Below, piece by piece: positions 46,821-55,702 of a stretch of DNA of 64,000 bases. How positions within the stretch are numbered: position 1 is the stretch's first letter; each line of letters opens with the position of its first letter. The DNA is taken from positions 1 to 64,000 of the forward strand of contig NZ_BBMA01000004.1 in NCBI RefSeq assembly GCF_000971215.1. The letters are read 5' to 3'. The notes below the pieces were generated by a model. The model saw nothing but the letters and a program-made list of their open reading frames with translations, searched no databases and was not told the DNA's origin. The position numbers and the translations under genes are program-made. Source of the DNA: Demequina silvatica. GTDB lineage: Bacteria; Actinomycetota; Actinomycetes; Actinomycetales; Demequinaceae.

Positions 46821-48188
46821 TCAGGCGGTCGCGACCGCCAGCCGCGCCAGCGCCGACAGGGCCGCCGGGCTGGAGCGCGCGATCCGCTCGCGCGCCTCGT
46901 CGAGCGCGGGCGAGGCGTAGCCGCGCGGCACCCGCGCCGGGTTGAGCGCGACGCCGCGCGCCCATTCGCGGACGTCCTCGGCCCCCATGAAGGCCGCGGC
47001 GGAGGCGGCGCCGCGCAGCGTCATCTCGGCCCACTGGGCGCGGGTGTTCCCGTACTGCGTCGGCGGGCACAGCGCGTTCTTGGCGTCGTCGCCGGAACGG
47101 GTCGCCTCCACGTAGCCGATCAGCGCCGCGCCGAAGCATGGGAAGCCGGCGCGGATGGGCTGCAGCGTGATCGCCTCCGGTGACCACACCGGCACGGCCG
47201 GGGGATGCGGCAGCCCGTCCGCGGCGCAGTGCAGGATCACGGTGCGCGCCGGAAGCGCGACCTCGCCGCGCTCGAGGACCAGGCGTCCCGGCGCGGCGGC
47301 GTGGACGTGACCGAGCCGGACCACGTCCTCGACGCTGCGCAGCAGCTCGAGCTCCCACCGCGCCAACGTGGGCGCCTTCGCCATCGTCGGCGTGACGGAC
47401 CGGTCGATCCGGAGCATCACGCCGGCCTCCTCGAGCCTCGCGAACAGCGCGGTGAGCGACCCGGCGCCCGCGGCCGCCTCCCACACGTCCGCCGCCATGG
47501 TCTGGAACACCGCCGGCTCGGGCTGGATGCGCGCGCGGTCGAGCATCCACGGATCCCGCGGTCGCACCCACGTGAGACGGTCGGGAGGCACACCGGCCTC
47601 GAGCGCGTGGACCACGGCGTCCGTCGCGGTCTTGCCCGAGCCGACCACCACGATCCGGCGGGCGTCCAGATGCTCGTCGAGCTTGCCGACCGGCACCACG
47701 GCCGCGCCTCCTTCGACCGTGAACGGAGGCGGCGTCACCGCCGGCACGGTCGGGGCCAGGTGGTGAGCGTCGACGATGCGCGTGCCGCGTCGCGTGCGCG
47801 CGACCACGGTGCCTTCGGCGTCGACGACGCCGCCGCCGCGGTGGGTCACACCGCCCCGAAAGATCACGCGTCCCGTGCCCTCGAGCCGTGCGAGCGCGGC
47901 CTCGAAGTAGGCGCGCACCTCGGCGCCGGTCGCGCGCTCGTGAAGGCCCCGCTCGGGCCCCGACTGTTGGATGCCGCCGCCCAGCCGCGTGGACGCGACG
48001 CCGTAGAACAGTGAGGCCTGGTGCAGGCGCACGAAGGGGTAGGCGTCGCGCCAGTGACCGCCCGGCCCGGGTCGGGTGTCGATCAGCGCCACGCTGGCGT
48101 CGCCGTGGTCGACCAGCGCATCCGCGAACGCCAGCCCGGTCGCGCCCGCCCCGACCACGAGGTGGTCGACGTCCCAGTCCTCGATCAT
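46821..48188 (-). CDS. FAD/NAD(P)-binding oxidoreductase
   Basis: A 455-residue protein with two dinucleotide-binding loops, VVGAGATGLAFADALVDHG (FAD) and IVVVGSGKTATDAVVHAL (NADPH), plus IDTRPGPGGHWRDAYPFVRLHQASLFYGV, which resembles flavin-dependent monooxygenases. The ATG at 48188 is 65 bp downstream (on the minus strand) of the divergent DHOD-like gene start region. The substrate is unknown; N-oxidation or Baeyer-Villiger type chemistry is possible. Confidence 0.82.
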   Translation of the reverse strand: MIEDWDVDHLVVGAGATGLAFADALVDHGDASVALIDTRPGPGGHWRDAYPFVRLHQASLFYGVASTRLGGGIQQSGPERGLHERATGAEVRAYFEAALARLEGTGRVIFRGGVTHRGGGVVDAEGTVVARTRRGTRIVDAHHLAPTVPAVTPPPFTVEGGAAVVPVGKLDEHLDARRIVVVGSGKTATDAVVHALEAGVPPDRLTWVRPRDPWMLDRARIQPEPAVFQTMAADVWEAAAGAGSLTALFARLEEAGVMLRIDRSVTPTMAKAPTLARWELELLRSVEDVVRLGHVHAAAPGRLVLERGEVALPARTVILHCAADGLPHPPAVPVWSPEAITLQPIRAGFPCFGAALIGYVEATRSGDDAKNALCPPTQYGNTRAQWAEMTLRGAASAAAFMGAEDVREWARGVALNPARVPRGYASPALDEARERIARSSPAALSALARLAVATA

Positions 48189-48264
48189 CTCCCCAGCGAA
48201 TCACGACGACGGCACGCGGGCGCGGCGGCGACCGAGGTCCCGCACGCGGCGCTTCCCGCGGGGC

Positions 48265-48270
48265 TAGCCT
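48265..48270 (+). promoter_or_regulatory. -10 box TAGCCT before the DHOD-like gene
   Basis: TAGCCT ends 10 nt before the ATG at 48281. No convincing Shine-Dalgarno sequence is visible, so the transcript is short-leadered or leaderless. Confidence 0.4.
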
Positions 48271-48280
48271 CGGTGCCACC

Positions 48281-49357
48281 ATGACCTGGTTCTACGACCC
48301 GCGCCGCTCCTACGAGGACAACTACGCCCACGGTCCGTTCGGTGCGTTCGCCGCGCCGCCGCCCGCGCTCCCGGCGCCCACCGCCCGCGCATCGTTCCTC
48401 GGCCATGACGTGGCGAGCCCGTTCGGGATCCCGGCGGGGCCGCTGGTGAACGCCGCGTTCTGCGCGGCGGCCTTCCGTCACGGCTTCGACGTCAACGTGT
48501 ACAAGACCGTGCGCACCGGAGCGCGCGCCGCGCACCCGTTGCCGAACGCCCTCGCCGTGCACGTGGACGGACGCCTCGCCGCGGGCCGGGTCGACCCCGT
48601 GCTCGCCGACGCGGCGCTCGAGGGCGCGACGAGCATCTCCAACTCGTTCGGCGTGCCGTCGCGGGACCCGGACGCGTGGCAGCCGGACATGGCCGCTGCC
48701 GTCGCCGCGGCGGGAGAGGGGCAGCTGCTGGTCGGATCCTTCCAGGGCACGCATCCCGCGCCTGACGCCCCCGACCGCGAGGCCGCCTACGTCGCAGACC
48801 ACGTGGCCGCCGCGGCGCTGGTCGCGGAGGCGGGTGTGCCCGTCCTCGAGCTGAACCTCAGCTGCCCCAACGAGGGCACCGGCGCGTTGCTGTGCTTCGA
48901 CGTCCCGCTCGTGGCGTGCATCGTTGCGGCCGTGAAGGAGCGGGTCGGCGACCTGCCGCTGCTGCTCAAGCTCGCCCATTTCAGGGACGATGCGGCGCTC
49001 GCCCGGATGGTCGACGCGACGGCGGGCATCGTGGACGGGTACGCGGCCGTCAACACGCTGCCCGCGCGGCTGGTCGGCGCGGACGGCGCCCCGGCGCTGC
49101 CGGGCGCCGGTCGGGAGGTCGCGGGCGTGTGCGGCGACGCGATCCGGTGGGCCGGGCTCGAGATGGTCGGCCGCCTCGCGCGGCTGCGCGAGGACGCCGG
49201 GCGTCCGTACGCCATCGTGGGCGTGGGTGGGGTGCTCACGGCTGAGCATCACGCCGCCTACCGCGCCGCGGGCGCGGACGCCGTGATGAGCGCGACCGGG
49301 GCGATGATCGACCCCGGGCTGGGAGCGGCGGTGCGGGCGCTCCCGGTCAGCCCTTGA
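48281..49357 (+). CDS. Dihydroorotate-dehydrogenase-like FMN protein
   Basis: A 358-residue TIM-barrel flavoprotein. The PyrD-type signature ELNLSCPNEGTG, the phosphate-binding GVGGVLTAEHHAAYRAAGADAVMSATGAM and the KLAHF lysine segment are present. The start, YDPRRSYEDNYAHGPFG, with GIPAGPLVNAAF, is not that of the main class 1 or class 2 enzymes, and no pyr genes are nearby, so it may oxidise a related dihydropyrimidine rather than serve in UMP synthesis. The end overlaps the convergent M15 peptidase by 11 bp. Confidence 0.8.
   Translation: MTWFYDPRRSYEDNYAHGPFGAFAAPPPALPAPTARASFLGHDVASPFGIPAGPLVNAAFCAAAFRHGFDVNVYKTVRTGARAAHPLPNALAVHVDGRLAAGRVDPVLADAALEGATSISNSFGVPSRDPDAWQPDMAAAVAAAGEGQLLVGSFQGTHPAPDAPDREAAYVADHVAAAALVAEAGVPVLELNLSCPNEGTGALLCFDVPLVACIVAAVKERVGDLPLLLKLAHFRDDAALARMVDATAGIVDGYAAVNTLPARLVGADGAPALPGAGREVAGVCGDAIRWAGLEMVGRLARLREDAGRPYAIVGVGGVLTAEHHAAYRAAGADAVMSATGAMIDPGLGAAVRALPVSP
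48985..48994 (+). repeat. GGACGATGCG interspersed motif (in coding DNA)
   Basis: Exact copy preceded by CATTTCAG, encoding DDA in LAHFRDDAALARMV of the DHOD-like protein. Confidence 0.75.
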
Positions 49358-51083
49358 GCTTGTTCTTCACCATGCCGAACAGCTGCGGCTCGCTGGGCAG
49401 GTTCGCGCTGATGCCGGGGGCCACGAACTCCATGTGCCACGACTCGGGCTTCGACCCGCCCACACGGGCCCACAGCGGGTGGATCCAGCCGTAGCGCGAG
49501 CCGTTCGCGGCGATCCACGCGGCGGAGGCGGGGTCGAAGTCCGCGGCCATGCCCCAGCCGTGGTTCGACGTGCCGGGGGTCGCCGCGAGGTAGCCCTTGG
49601 CGGCCTGGGTGGCCACCTGCGCGGTGTACGAACGGTAGGACGAGCTGAGCGACAGGTGGCTGCCGGTCTGCGCGTAGTAGTCGTCGTCGGCGCGCTCGAG
49701 GGCCTCGGCGGCGTCGCACTGGAGCATGTTGCCCGGCGAGAAGGACAGCGAGCACAGCTCCGTCGACGGCACGGCGCCGTTCGAGTACGTGATGCCGGTC
49801 GGGGTGCCCTCCCAGCCGGCGACCCGGGCCGCCGAGGCGGCCTCGTAGGCGGCCCACGTGCTCGCGGTCGCCTTGTCGACCTGGCGCTCGTAGGTCGCCA
49901 TGCGCTTCTCGTTGATCGCGGTGCGGCGCTTGTTCTCGGCCTTCACCCACGCGGCGTGCGAGTCGTAGACGGCCGTCTCGGCGTCCTCGAGGTCGAGCGT
50001 CGCGAGCTGGACGTCGGCGAGGACCGCGTCCACGGCCTCCGCGTCGTCGCGATCCACCTCGACGTCCTGCAGGCCGAGCAGCGCCTTCCTGGCCGCCTTG
50101 AGCTCCTTGAGGGTCGCCTTCTCGGCGACCTTGCCGTCCACGGCGTCGATGATCCCGGCCGAGGAGTCCGCGAGCGCCACGATGGCCGCGCGCTTCTCCT
50201 CGAGCGTGAGGTTCGAGCGCTCGAGCGCGGCGTCCGCGGTCGCGGCCTCGAGCACCGCGGTGGTGCCCTCGATGCGGCGCGTGGCGGCGTCGAGCTGCGC
50301 GGCGGCCTTCTCCAGCTGCGCGGTCGCGGCGGTGACGGCGTCCAGGTCGTCGACCTCGCCCCGCAGCACCTTGGCGACCTCGGTGTCGGCGACGATCTCG
50401 GCGAGCGCCGCGGCCTCCTGGTCGGCGGTGGGCTCCGCGGACGGCTCGTCCACCTCCGGGGTGGGCGTGGCCGACGGCGAGGCGCTCGGCTCCGCGGACG
50501 CCGTGGGCTCGGCCGAGGCGGTCACGGACGGGGAGGCGCTGGCCGAGGGCTCGGCGAACACCGAGGTCTTGGGCTCGGCGGGCACGATCGCGTCCGCGTC
50601 GAGCGAGGCGTCCGCCTCCTGCTCCTGAGCCGCCAGCTGCTGCTCGACCTGCCCGAGCACGGCGGACGGGTCGATCTCGAGGGAGGGGGTCGACGCGAAC
50701 GGGCCGCGCGCGGTCTCCACGCCCAGCGGCGCGCTGGCCCACGCCGGCGGCACCACGGCCGTCGCGGTGACGGTGACGTGGTGGTGCTCGGCGGCGTACG
50801 CGGCCGAGGTCGCGGCCTGCGTGAGCTCCGCGGCCGCCGAGGCGACGGACGCCTCGTCGGAGACGGTCTCGGACACCTCGGAAACCTCGCGTGCCTTCGC
50901 GAGGGTCTCCTCGAGCTGCGTCCGCTCCTCGTCCAGCAGCCGCGCCTGGGCGCGTGCCTCCGAGACGGCGCTGTCCACGCGCTGCTCGTGCAGGCCGAGC
51001 GACACGGCGATGCCGCCCAGGAAGCAAGAAACGGCGAACACGGTCGCCGTCTGCCATCGGAAGGGGAGGTGAAGCTTGCGCAC
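49347..51083 (-). CDS. Secreted or anchored M15 D,D-carboxypeptidase (VanY type)
   Basis: A 578-residue protein. A membrane anchor (TATVFAVSCFLGGIAVSLGL, about 10-30) is followed by a coiled coil (EARAQARLLDEERTQLEETLAKAREVSEVSE), an acidic alanine-rich helical zone with a Ser/Pro/Glu linker (SASPSVTASAEPTASAEPSASPSATPTPE), more helices and a C-terminal VanY domain with zinc ligands in SNHGWGMAADFD (about 505) and WHMEF (about 549). It trims the terminal D-alanine of peptidoglycan stems. The coiled-coil resembles FtsX/RipA-type regulators. The GTG at 51083 has GGAG 6 nt upstream. Confidence 0.88.
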   Translation of the reverse strand: MRKLHLPFRWQTATVFAVSCFLGGIAVSLGLHEQRVDSAVSEARAQARLLDEERTQLEETLAKAREVSEVSETVSDEASVASAAAELTQAATSAAYAAEHHHVTVTATAVVPPAWASAPLGVETARGPFASTPSLEIDPSAVLGQVEQQLAAQEQEADASLDADAIVPAEPKTSVFAEPSASASPSVTASAEPTASAEPSASPSATPTPEVDEPSAEPTADQEAAALAEIVADTEVAKVLRGEVDDLDAVTAATAQLEKAAAQLDAATRRIEGTTAVLEAATADAALERSNLTLEEKRAAIVALADSSAGIIDAVDGKVAEKATLKELKAARKALLGLQDVEVDRDDAEAVDAVLADVQLATLDLEDAETAVYDSHAAWVKAENKRRTAINEKRMATYERQVDKATASTWAAYEAASAARVAGWEGTPTGITYSNGAVPSTELCSLSFSPGNMLQCDAAEALERADDDYYAQTGSHLSLSSSYRSYTAQVATQAAKGYLAATPGTSNHGWGMAADFDPASAAWIAANGSRYGWIHPLWARVGGSKPESWHMEFVAPGISANLPSEPQLFGMVKNKLKG

Positions 51084-51171
51084 AGGTCTCCAGGGTGGGG
51101 TACAAGGACTGCCCTCCCACCGTGCTGCCGCGGCTCGGCCTGCGGCGCGATCTGGTGTGAGGGCTCGAAAG

Positions 51172-51177
51172 ACCATA
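51172..51177 (-). promoter_or_regulatory. -10 box TATGGT for the M15 peptidase
   Basis: TATGGT lies about 88 nt before the GTG at 51083, leaving an untranslated leader of roughly 80 nt that shows no riboswitch I can recognise. Confidence 0.35.
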
Positions 51178-51539
51178 ACCGCGCTATGGCGCCTGCGGGG
51201 CGCGGCGACGGCGGAGGGCTGTGATGCGTTCACATCGGAGCACGGGAGACGCGTCGCCTTTCGGGGACGTATGCAGGCACGACATCCTCCAGGGGGCATG
51301 CTCGCCCGCGCGAGTGTGATCTGCGTCTCATCGGGCCGGATCTGGCGCGAGCGTGCGCCGCGCACCACTAGAGTGCTCGGCCTGCCGGCGAGAGGCCTCC
51401 CGGCGCGCGCGGCGCCGCGCGACACGCCGGGGGCTCGCCGCTCCCTTCGCCGCGACTTCGCGACGTCTCGCCGCACAGGCGACCCGCGCATCGTCCCTCC
51501 GCGTGCTCCGCCAGGGACCAAGGGCCCAGGCGCGAATCA
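51178..51539. other. Non-coding region between the M15 peptidase and nrdD
   Basis: I see no gene here. It contains a GGACGATGCG copy at 51487-51496, a GC-rich inverted area near 51395-51430 (CCGGCG and CGCCGG arms) and short AT patches, and leads into the NrdR boxes. Confidence 0.5.
51487..51496 (-). repeat. GGACGATGCG interspersed motif (intergenic)
   Basis: Exact copy followed by CGGGTCGCCT, 44 bp upstream of the first NrdR box. Confidence 0.85.
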
Positions 51540-51555
51540 TCGCTAGATCTAGTGT
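51540..51555 (+). promoter_or_regulatory. NrdR box 1 upstream of nrdD
   Basis: TCGCTAGATCTAGTGT fits the NrdR consensus ACACWATATWTWGTGT, with the right half GTGT perfect. NrdR is the ATP-cone repressor of ribonucleotide reductase operons. Confidence 0.72.
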
Positions 51556-51571
51556 TCTGGTGACGGTTGGA

Positions 51572-51587
51572 CCCCCAGATGTTGTGG
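51572..51587 (+). promoter_or_regulatory. NrdR box 2 upstream of nrdD
   Basis: CCCCCAGATGTTGTGG shares the C..C.AGAT.TWGTG pattern with box 1. The two boxes are 32 bp apart centre to centre (three helical turns), which is the canonical NrdR spacing. It lies 35 bp before the nrdD ATG. Confidence 0.7.
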
Positions 51588-51621
51588 TTCGTGGGGTCCG
51601 CAGGCGCGAAGGGGAGCAGAG

Positions 51622-53853
51622 ATGAGCATCACCGAGATCGACCGCACGCAGGCCGACGGGGACGAGGATCGCCCCGTGCTCCGCGTGGTGAAGCGCGACG
51701 GTCGCACCCTGATCTTCGACGACCGCCGGATCGCCACCGCCCTCGCCAAGGCGTTCACCGCGGTGCACGGCGCGCTCACGCCGGGCCAGGAGGCGGCGCT
51801 CGACGCGATCGTTGCGCGGGTCGACGGCGAGCTGGCGGCGCGCTTCCACGACACGGTCAAGATCTACGAGATCCAGTCCGTGGTCGAGCACGAGCTGCTC
51901 GAGGCGGGGGAGTACGACGTCGCGCGGGCCTACATCGACTACCGGGTCGATCGCGACTTCTCGCGGTCGAAGGCGATGGACCTCAACCACTCGATCACGC
52001 GGCTGATGTCGAAGGACTCCAGCGTGGTCCACGAGAACGCCAACAAGGACGCCGAGGTCTACAACACCCAGCGGGACCTCACCGCGGGGATGGTGGGCAA
52101 GGCGATCGGCCTCAGGATGCTGCCCGCGCACGTCGCCAACGCCCACCAGAAGGGCGACCTCCACTACCACGACCTCGACTACCACCCGTATGCGCCGATG
52201 ACCAACTGCTGCCTCATCGACTTCAAGACCATGCTGTCCGCGGGGTTCCGGATCGGCAACGCGCAGGTCGAGCCGCCGCGGTCGATCCAGACCGCCACCG
52301 CGCAGATCTCCCAGATCATCGCCAACGTGTCCTCGAGCCAGTACGGCGGCTGCACCGTCAACCGCATCGACGAGCTCCTCGCGCCCTACGCGGCCCTCAA
52401 CCGCGCCAAGCACGCCGCCGACGCCGCCGCCTGGATCGACGACCCGGCGCGTCGCGAGGCGTACGTCCAGGACAAGACGCGCAAGGACATCTACGACGCG
52501 ATGCAGTCGCTCGAGTACGAGATCAACACGCTCTTCACGTCGAACGGCCAGACGCCGTTCACGTCGATCGGCTTCGGGCTGGGCACCGGCTGGTACGAGC
52601 GCGAGATCCAGAAGGCGATCCTGCAGATCCGCATCCGGGGGCTCGGGCGCGAGGGTCGCACCGCGATCTTCCCCAAGCTGCTGTTCACCGTGAAGCGCGG
52701 GCTCAACCTCTCCGAGGGCGAGCCCAACTACGACATCAAGCAGCTCGCGGTCGAGTGCGCGACCAAGCGCATGTACCCGGACGTGCTCAGCTACGACAAG
52801 ATCGTCGAGATCACCGGCTCGTTCAAGGCGCCCATGGGATGCCGGTCCTTCCTCCAGGGCTGGACCGACGAGAACGGAGAGGACGCCGTCGAGGGACGCA
52901 TGAACCTGGGCGTGGTGACGCTCAACCTGCCGCGCATCGCGCTCGAGGCGGAGGGCGACCAGGACACGTTCTGGCGGATCCTCGACGAGCGCCTCGACAC
53001 CATGCGCGACGCGCTCACCTACCGGATCGAGCGGTGCAAGGAGGCCGTGCCCGGCAACGCGCCCATCCTCTACGTGCACGGCGCGTTCGGGAAGCGGCTG
53101 GGTCCCGCCGAGGACGTCGACACCCTGTTCCGCAACGGCCGCGCCACGGTGTCGTTGGGCTACATCGGGCTCTACGAGGTCGCGACCGCGTTCTACGGGG
53201 GCTCGTGGGAGTCCGACCCGGACGCGAAGGAGATGACCGTGCAGGTCCTGCGCACCCTCCGGGACCGCGCGGCGGCGTGGAAGGCCGCGTCCGGCTACCA
53301 CTTCTCGGTGTACTCGACGCCGTCCGAGAGCCTCACGGACCGCTTCTGCCGGCTGGACAAGGAGCGCTTCGGGTCCGTGGCGGACATCACGGACAAGGAC
53401 TACTACACCAACTCCTTCCACTACGACGTGCGCAAGAACCCCACGCCGTTCCAGAAGCTCGACTTCGAAGCCGAGTACGCGCCCCTCACGTCCGGCGGCT
53501 TCATCCACTACTGCGAGTACCCGGTGCTCCAGCAGAACCCCAAGGCGCTCGAGGCGGTCTGGGACTACGCCTACGACCGCGTGGGCTACCTCGGCACCAA
53601 CACCCCGATCGACCGCTGCTACGCGTGCGGCTTCGAGGGCGACTTCACCCCGACGGCGCGCGGCTTCGCGTGCCCGGCGTGCGGCAACGACGACCCCCGC
53701 TCGTGCGACGTGGTCAAGCGCACCTGCGGCTACCTGGGCAACCCGCAGCAGCGGCCCATGGTCCACGGCCGCCACCAGGAGATCGCGTCGCGGGTCAAGC
53801 ATCTGCAGGCGGACGTGCGGGTGCCGCTGTCCGCGCGGCCTCCCCAGGAGTGA
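51622..53853 (+). CDS. nrdD: Anaerobic ribonucleoside-triphosphate reductase
   Basis: A 743-residue class III ribonucleotide reductase that reduces NTPs to dNTPs without oxygen, using a glycyl radical and formate. The N-terminal ATP cone (LRVVKRDGRTLIFDDRRIATALAKAF, about 15-100) gives allosteric control. The active-site cysteine region and NCCLIDFKTML and NVSSSQYGGCTVNRIDE are present. Four cysteines (CYACGFEGDF ... CPACG) bind zinc near the end, and RTCGYLGNPQQRP carries the glycyl radical (G703). The ATG has AAGGGGAG upstream. Two NrdR boxes lie just before it. nrdG follows after 2 bp. Confidence 0.97.
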   Translation: MSITEIDRTQADGDEDRPVLRVVKRDGRTLIFDDRRIATALAKAFTAVHGALTPGQEAALDAIVARVDGELAARFHDTVKIYEIQSVVEHELLEAGEYDVARAYIDYRVDRDFSRSKAMDLNHSITRLMSKDSSVVHENANKDAEVYNTQRDLTAGMVGKAIGLRMLPAHVANAHQKGDLHYHDLDYHPYAPMTNCCLIDFKTMLSAGFRIGNAQVEPPRSIQTATAQISQIIANVSSSQYGGCTVNRIDELLAPYAALNRAKHAADAAAWIDDPARREAYVQDKTRKDIYDAMQSLEYEINTLFTSNGQTPFTSIGFGLGTGWYEREIQKAILQIRIRGLGREGRTAIFPKLLFTVKRGLNLSEGEPNYDIKQLAVECATKRMYPDVLSYDKIVEITGSFKAPMGCRSFLQGWTDENGEDAVEGRMNLGVVTLNLPRIALEAEGDQDTFWRILDERLDTMRDALTYRIERCKEAVPGNAPILYVHGAFGKRLGPAEDVDTLFRNGRATVSLGYIGLYEVATAFYGGSWESDPDAKEMTVQVLRTLRDRAAAWKAASGYHFSVYSTPSESLTDRFCRLDKERFGSVADITDKDYYTNSFHYDVRKNPTPFQKLDFEAEYAPLTSGGFIHYCEYPVLQQNPKALEAVWDYAYDRVGYLGTNTPIDRCYACGFEGDFTPTARGFACPACGNDDPRSCDVVKRTCGYLGNPQQRPMVHGRHQEIASRVKHLQADVRVPLSARPPQE

Positions 53854-53855
53854 CG

Positions 53856-54404
53856 ATGCACCGGTCGCCCGTGCGCGACGCCTGGCTGTCCGCTCGGGTC
53901 AGCCAGGGCTACGTCGCGGACTACAAGCCGTTCACGTTCGTGGACGGCGAGGGCGTGCGCTGCTCGCTCTACGTGGCCGGCTGCCTGTTCGCGTGCGAGG
54001 GGTGCTTCAACGAGGATGCGTGGAGCTTCCGCTGCGGCGAGCCGTACACGCTCGAGCTCGAGTCGCGGATCCTCGAGGACCTCGCGCACCCGGCGATCCA
54101 GGGGGTGTCGCTGCTGGGCGGCGAGCCGTTCCTCAACACCGGGACGTGCCTCTCGCTGGTGCGACGCCTGCGGGCCGAGCTCCCCGGGAAGGACGTGTGG
54201 TGCTGGTCCGGCTACACGTTCGAGGAGCTGGCGGAGGAGTCCGAGGACAAGCGCGCCCTGCTGGCGCTGGTGGACGTCCTGGTCGACGGGCCCTTCGACC
54301 TCGCGTCGCGCGACCTCACGCTGCCGTTCCGCGGGAGCCGCAACCAGCGCGTCATCGTTGTGGCCGCGTCGCTCGCCGCGGGACGCGCGATCGAGCGGGT
54401 GTAG
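53856..54404 (+). CDS. nrdG: Anaerobic ribonucleotide reductase activating protein
   Basis: A 182-residue radical-SAM activase that generates the glycyl radical of NrdD with SAM and a 4Fe-4S cluster. The cluster motif CLFACEGC (C43, C47, C50, Cx3Cx2C as in NrdG) is intact, followed by the SAM-binding GGEPFL and WCWSGYTFEEL. It starts 2 bp after the nrdD stop and is co-transcribed and NrdR-controlled. The partner class I or II reductase for aerobic growth is not in the window. Confidence 0.96.
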   Translation: MHRSPVRDAWLSARVSQGYVADYKPFTFVDGEGVRCSLYVAGCLFACEGCFNEDAWSFRCGEPYTLELESRILEDLAHPAIQGVSLLGGEPFLNTGTCLSLVRRLRAELPGKDVWCWSGYTFEELAEESEDKRALLALVDVLVDGPFDLASRDLTLPFRGSRNQRVIVVAASLAAGRAIERV

Positions 54405-54685
54405 GCGCCGCCGGATCCGCTCCGACGCCACCGCGGCGCGGGAGGCCGAGGGTCGTGTCGCCCCGCTCGCGGAATTTACGCACTTTCGCGCACGCGGCGG
54501 CGAGAGTCACGCCCGAGACGGCCCGGCGCCTGGTGCGTGGGGCCAGGCTTCACGCTCAGCACGCGCGTCAAAACGCATAAAATCCGCGAGGACCGCGCAC
54601 CGAGGTGGTCGACGGCGCGCCGGCAGGGGCGCGAGGGGGCGCGAGGCGGCGCGGGAGCGCCCGCGAGGCGCCTGGCGACGGCCCG
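54405..54685. other. Non-coding DNA between nrdG and agmatine deiminase
   Basis: The two genes converge here. The stretch holds the hairpin at 54528-54548, an AT-rich patch with AAAACGCATAAAATCC near 54570, and no credible gene or RNA. Confidence 0.5.
54528..54548. terminator. Hairpin after nrdG
   Basis: GCCTGG (54528-54533) pairs with CCAGGC (54543-54548) around a 9-nt loop, between the convergent nrdG and agmatine deiminase genes. It is a modest terminator candidate without a U tract. Confidence 0.4.
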
Positions 54686-55702
54686 CTAAAGCGCCGGCTG
54701 CTGCTGCGTGATGCAGTGGATGCCGCCGCCGCGGTCGAACAGCGGGCGCGCGTCCACGCGCACGATCTCGCGGTCCGGGTACGCGCCGGCGAGCACCTCG
54801 AGCGCCTCGTCGTCGTGAGGGTCGTCGAACGCGCACGCGATCACCGCACCGTTGAGCACGTAGTGGTTGACGTAGGACCAGTCGACCCAGCCCTCGGAGT
54901 CGCGCAGCGTCGCGGGTGCGGGCAGCGCGAGGACCGAGAGCGCGCGCCCGTCGGCGTCGACCGCGGCGGACAGCACCTCGCGCACCTCCGCCGACACCTC
55001 GTGATCGGGGTGAGCGGGGTCGCGCTGGTCGTGCACCAGCACCGCGCCGCCGGGGGTGAAGCACGCCACGATGTCCACGTGGCCCCGTGTCCCGTAGCGC
55101 TCCGAGTCGCGCGTCAAACCGCGCGGCAACCAGATGACGGCGCGCGCGCCCACGGTGCGCGCGAGCTCGTCCTCGACCTGCGCGCGCGACCAGCCGGGGT
55201 TGCGTCCCGGGTCGCGCTGCACGGTCTCCGTCACCAGGAACGTGCCGCGGCCGTCCGTGTGGATCCCGCCGCCCTCGTTGACCAGGGGCGAGGCGATTCG
55301 CGGCACGTCAGCGTGCTCGAGCGCGGCCTGCGCCGCCAGCGCGTCGTGGTCCCAACGGGCCCAGTCCTGCGCGCCCCAGCCGTTGAACACCCAGTCGACC
55401 CCGGCGAGCGCGCCGGAGTCCTCCACGAAGGTGGGGCCGATGTCGCGGAACCAGGCGTCGTCGAGCGGCGCCTCCAGCAGGACGATGCGCGGGTCCAGCC
55501 ACGCGCGGGCCGCCGGCACCGCGTCGGGAGCGACGAGCATGGTGAGCGGCTCGCGGGCGACGATCGCGTTGGCGACGGCCGCCCAGGTGCGGCGCGCGTC
55601 GTCGGCCTCGTCCTCCGTGTCGCCCAACGTGTAGCCGGTGCTGGGCCACGCCATCCACGAGGCGGCGTGGGTCTCCCATTCGGCGGGCATGCGGCGGGTC
55701 AT
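54686..55702 (-). CDS. aguA: Agmatine deiminase
   Basis: A 338-residue peptidyl-arginine-deiminase family enzyme that turns agmatine into N-carbamoylputrescine and ammonia. The start RRMPAEWETHAASWMAWP and the segment WFRDIGPTFVED match AguA, EGGGIHTDGRGTFLVTE holds substrate-binding residues, and the catalytic cysteine is C330 in RGGGIHCITQQQP. Its ATG overlaps the amidase stop (ATGA), so the two are translated together. Released ammonia can buffer acid. No N-carbamoylputrescine amidase gene is next to it; the upstream amidase belongs to a different (amidase-signature) family but might act on the product. Confidence 0.95.
   Translation of the reverse strand: MTRRMPAEWETHAASWMAWPSTGYTLGDTEDEADDARRTWAAVANAIVAREPLTMLVAPDAVPAARAWLDPRIVLLEAPLDDAWFRDIGPTFVEDSGALAGVDWVFNGWGAQDWARWDHDALAAQAALEHADVPRIASPLVNEGGGIHTDGRGTFLVTETVQRDPGRNPGWSRAQVEDELARTVGARAVIWLPRGLTRDSERYGTRGHVDIVACFTPGGAVLVHDQRDPAHPDHEVSAEVREVLSAAVDADGRALSVLALPAPATLRDSEGWVDWSYVNHYVLNGAVIACAFDDPHDDEALEVLAGAYPDREIVRVDARPLFDRGGGIHCITQQQPAL
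55480..55489 (+). repeat. GGACGATGCG interspersed motif (in coding DNA)
   Basis: Exact copy antisense to aguA, followed by CGGGTCCAGC; in the gene it encodes DPRIVLLEAP. Confidence 0.75.

Noticed and set aside
49434-51224. 596-codon open frame on the plus strand opposite the M15 peptidase
   Set aside because: Glycine/arginine/valine repeats mirror the alanine- and glutamate-rich codons of the real gene.
54405-54685. Possible small RNA or tRNA after nrdG
   Set aside because: No cloverleaf, no CCA end and no TTCRANY-type loop; only a modest hairpin is seen.
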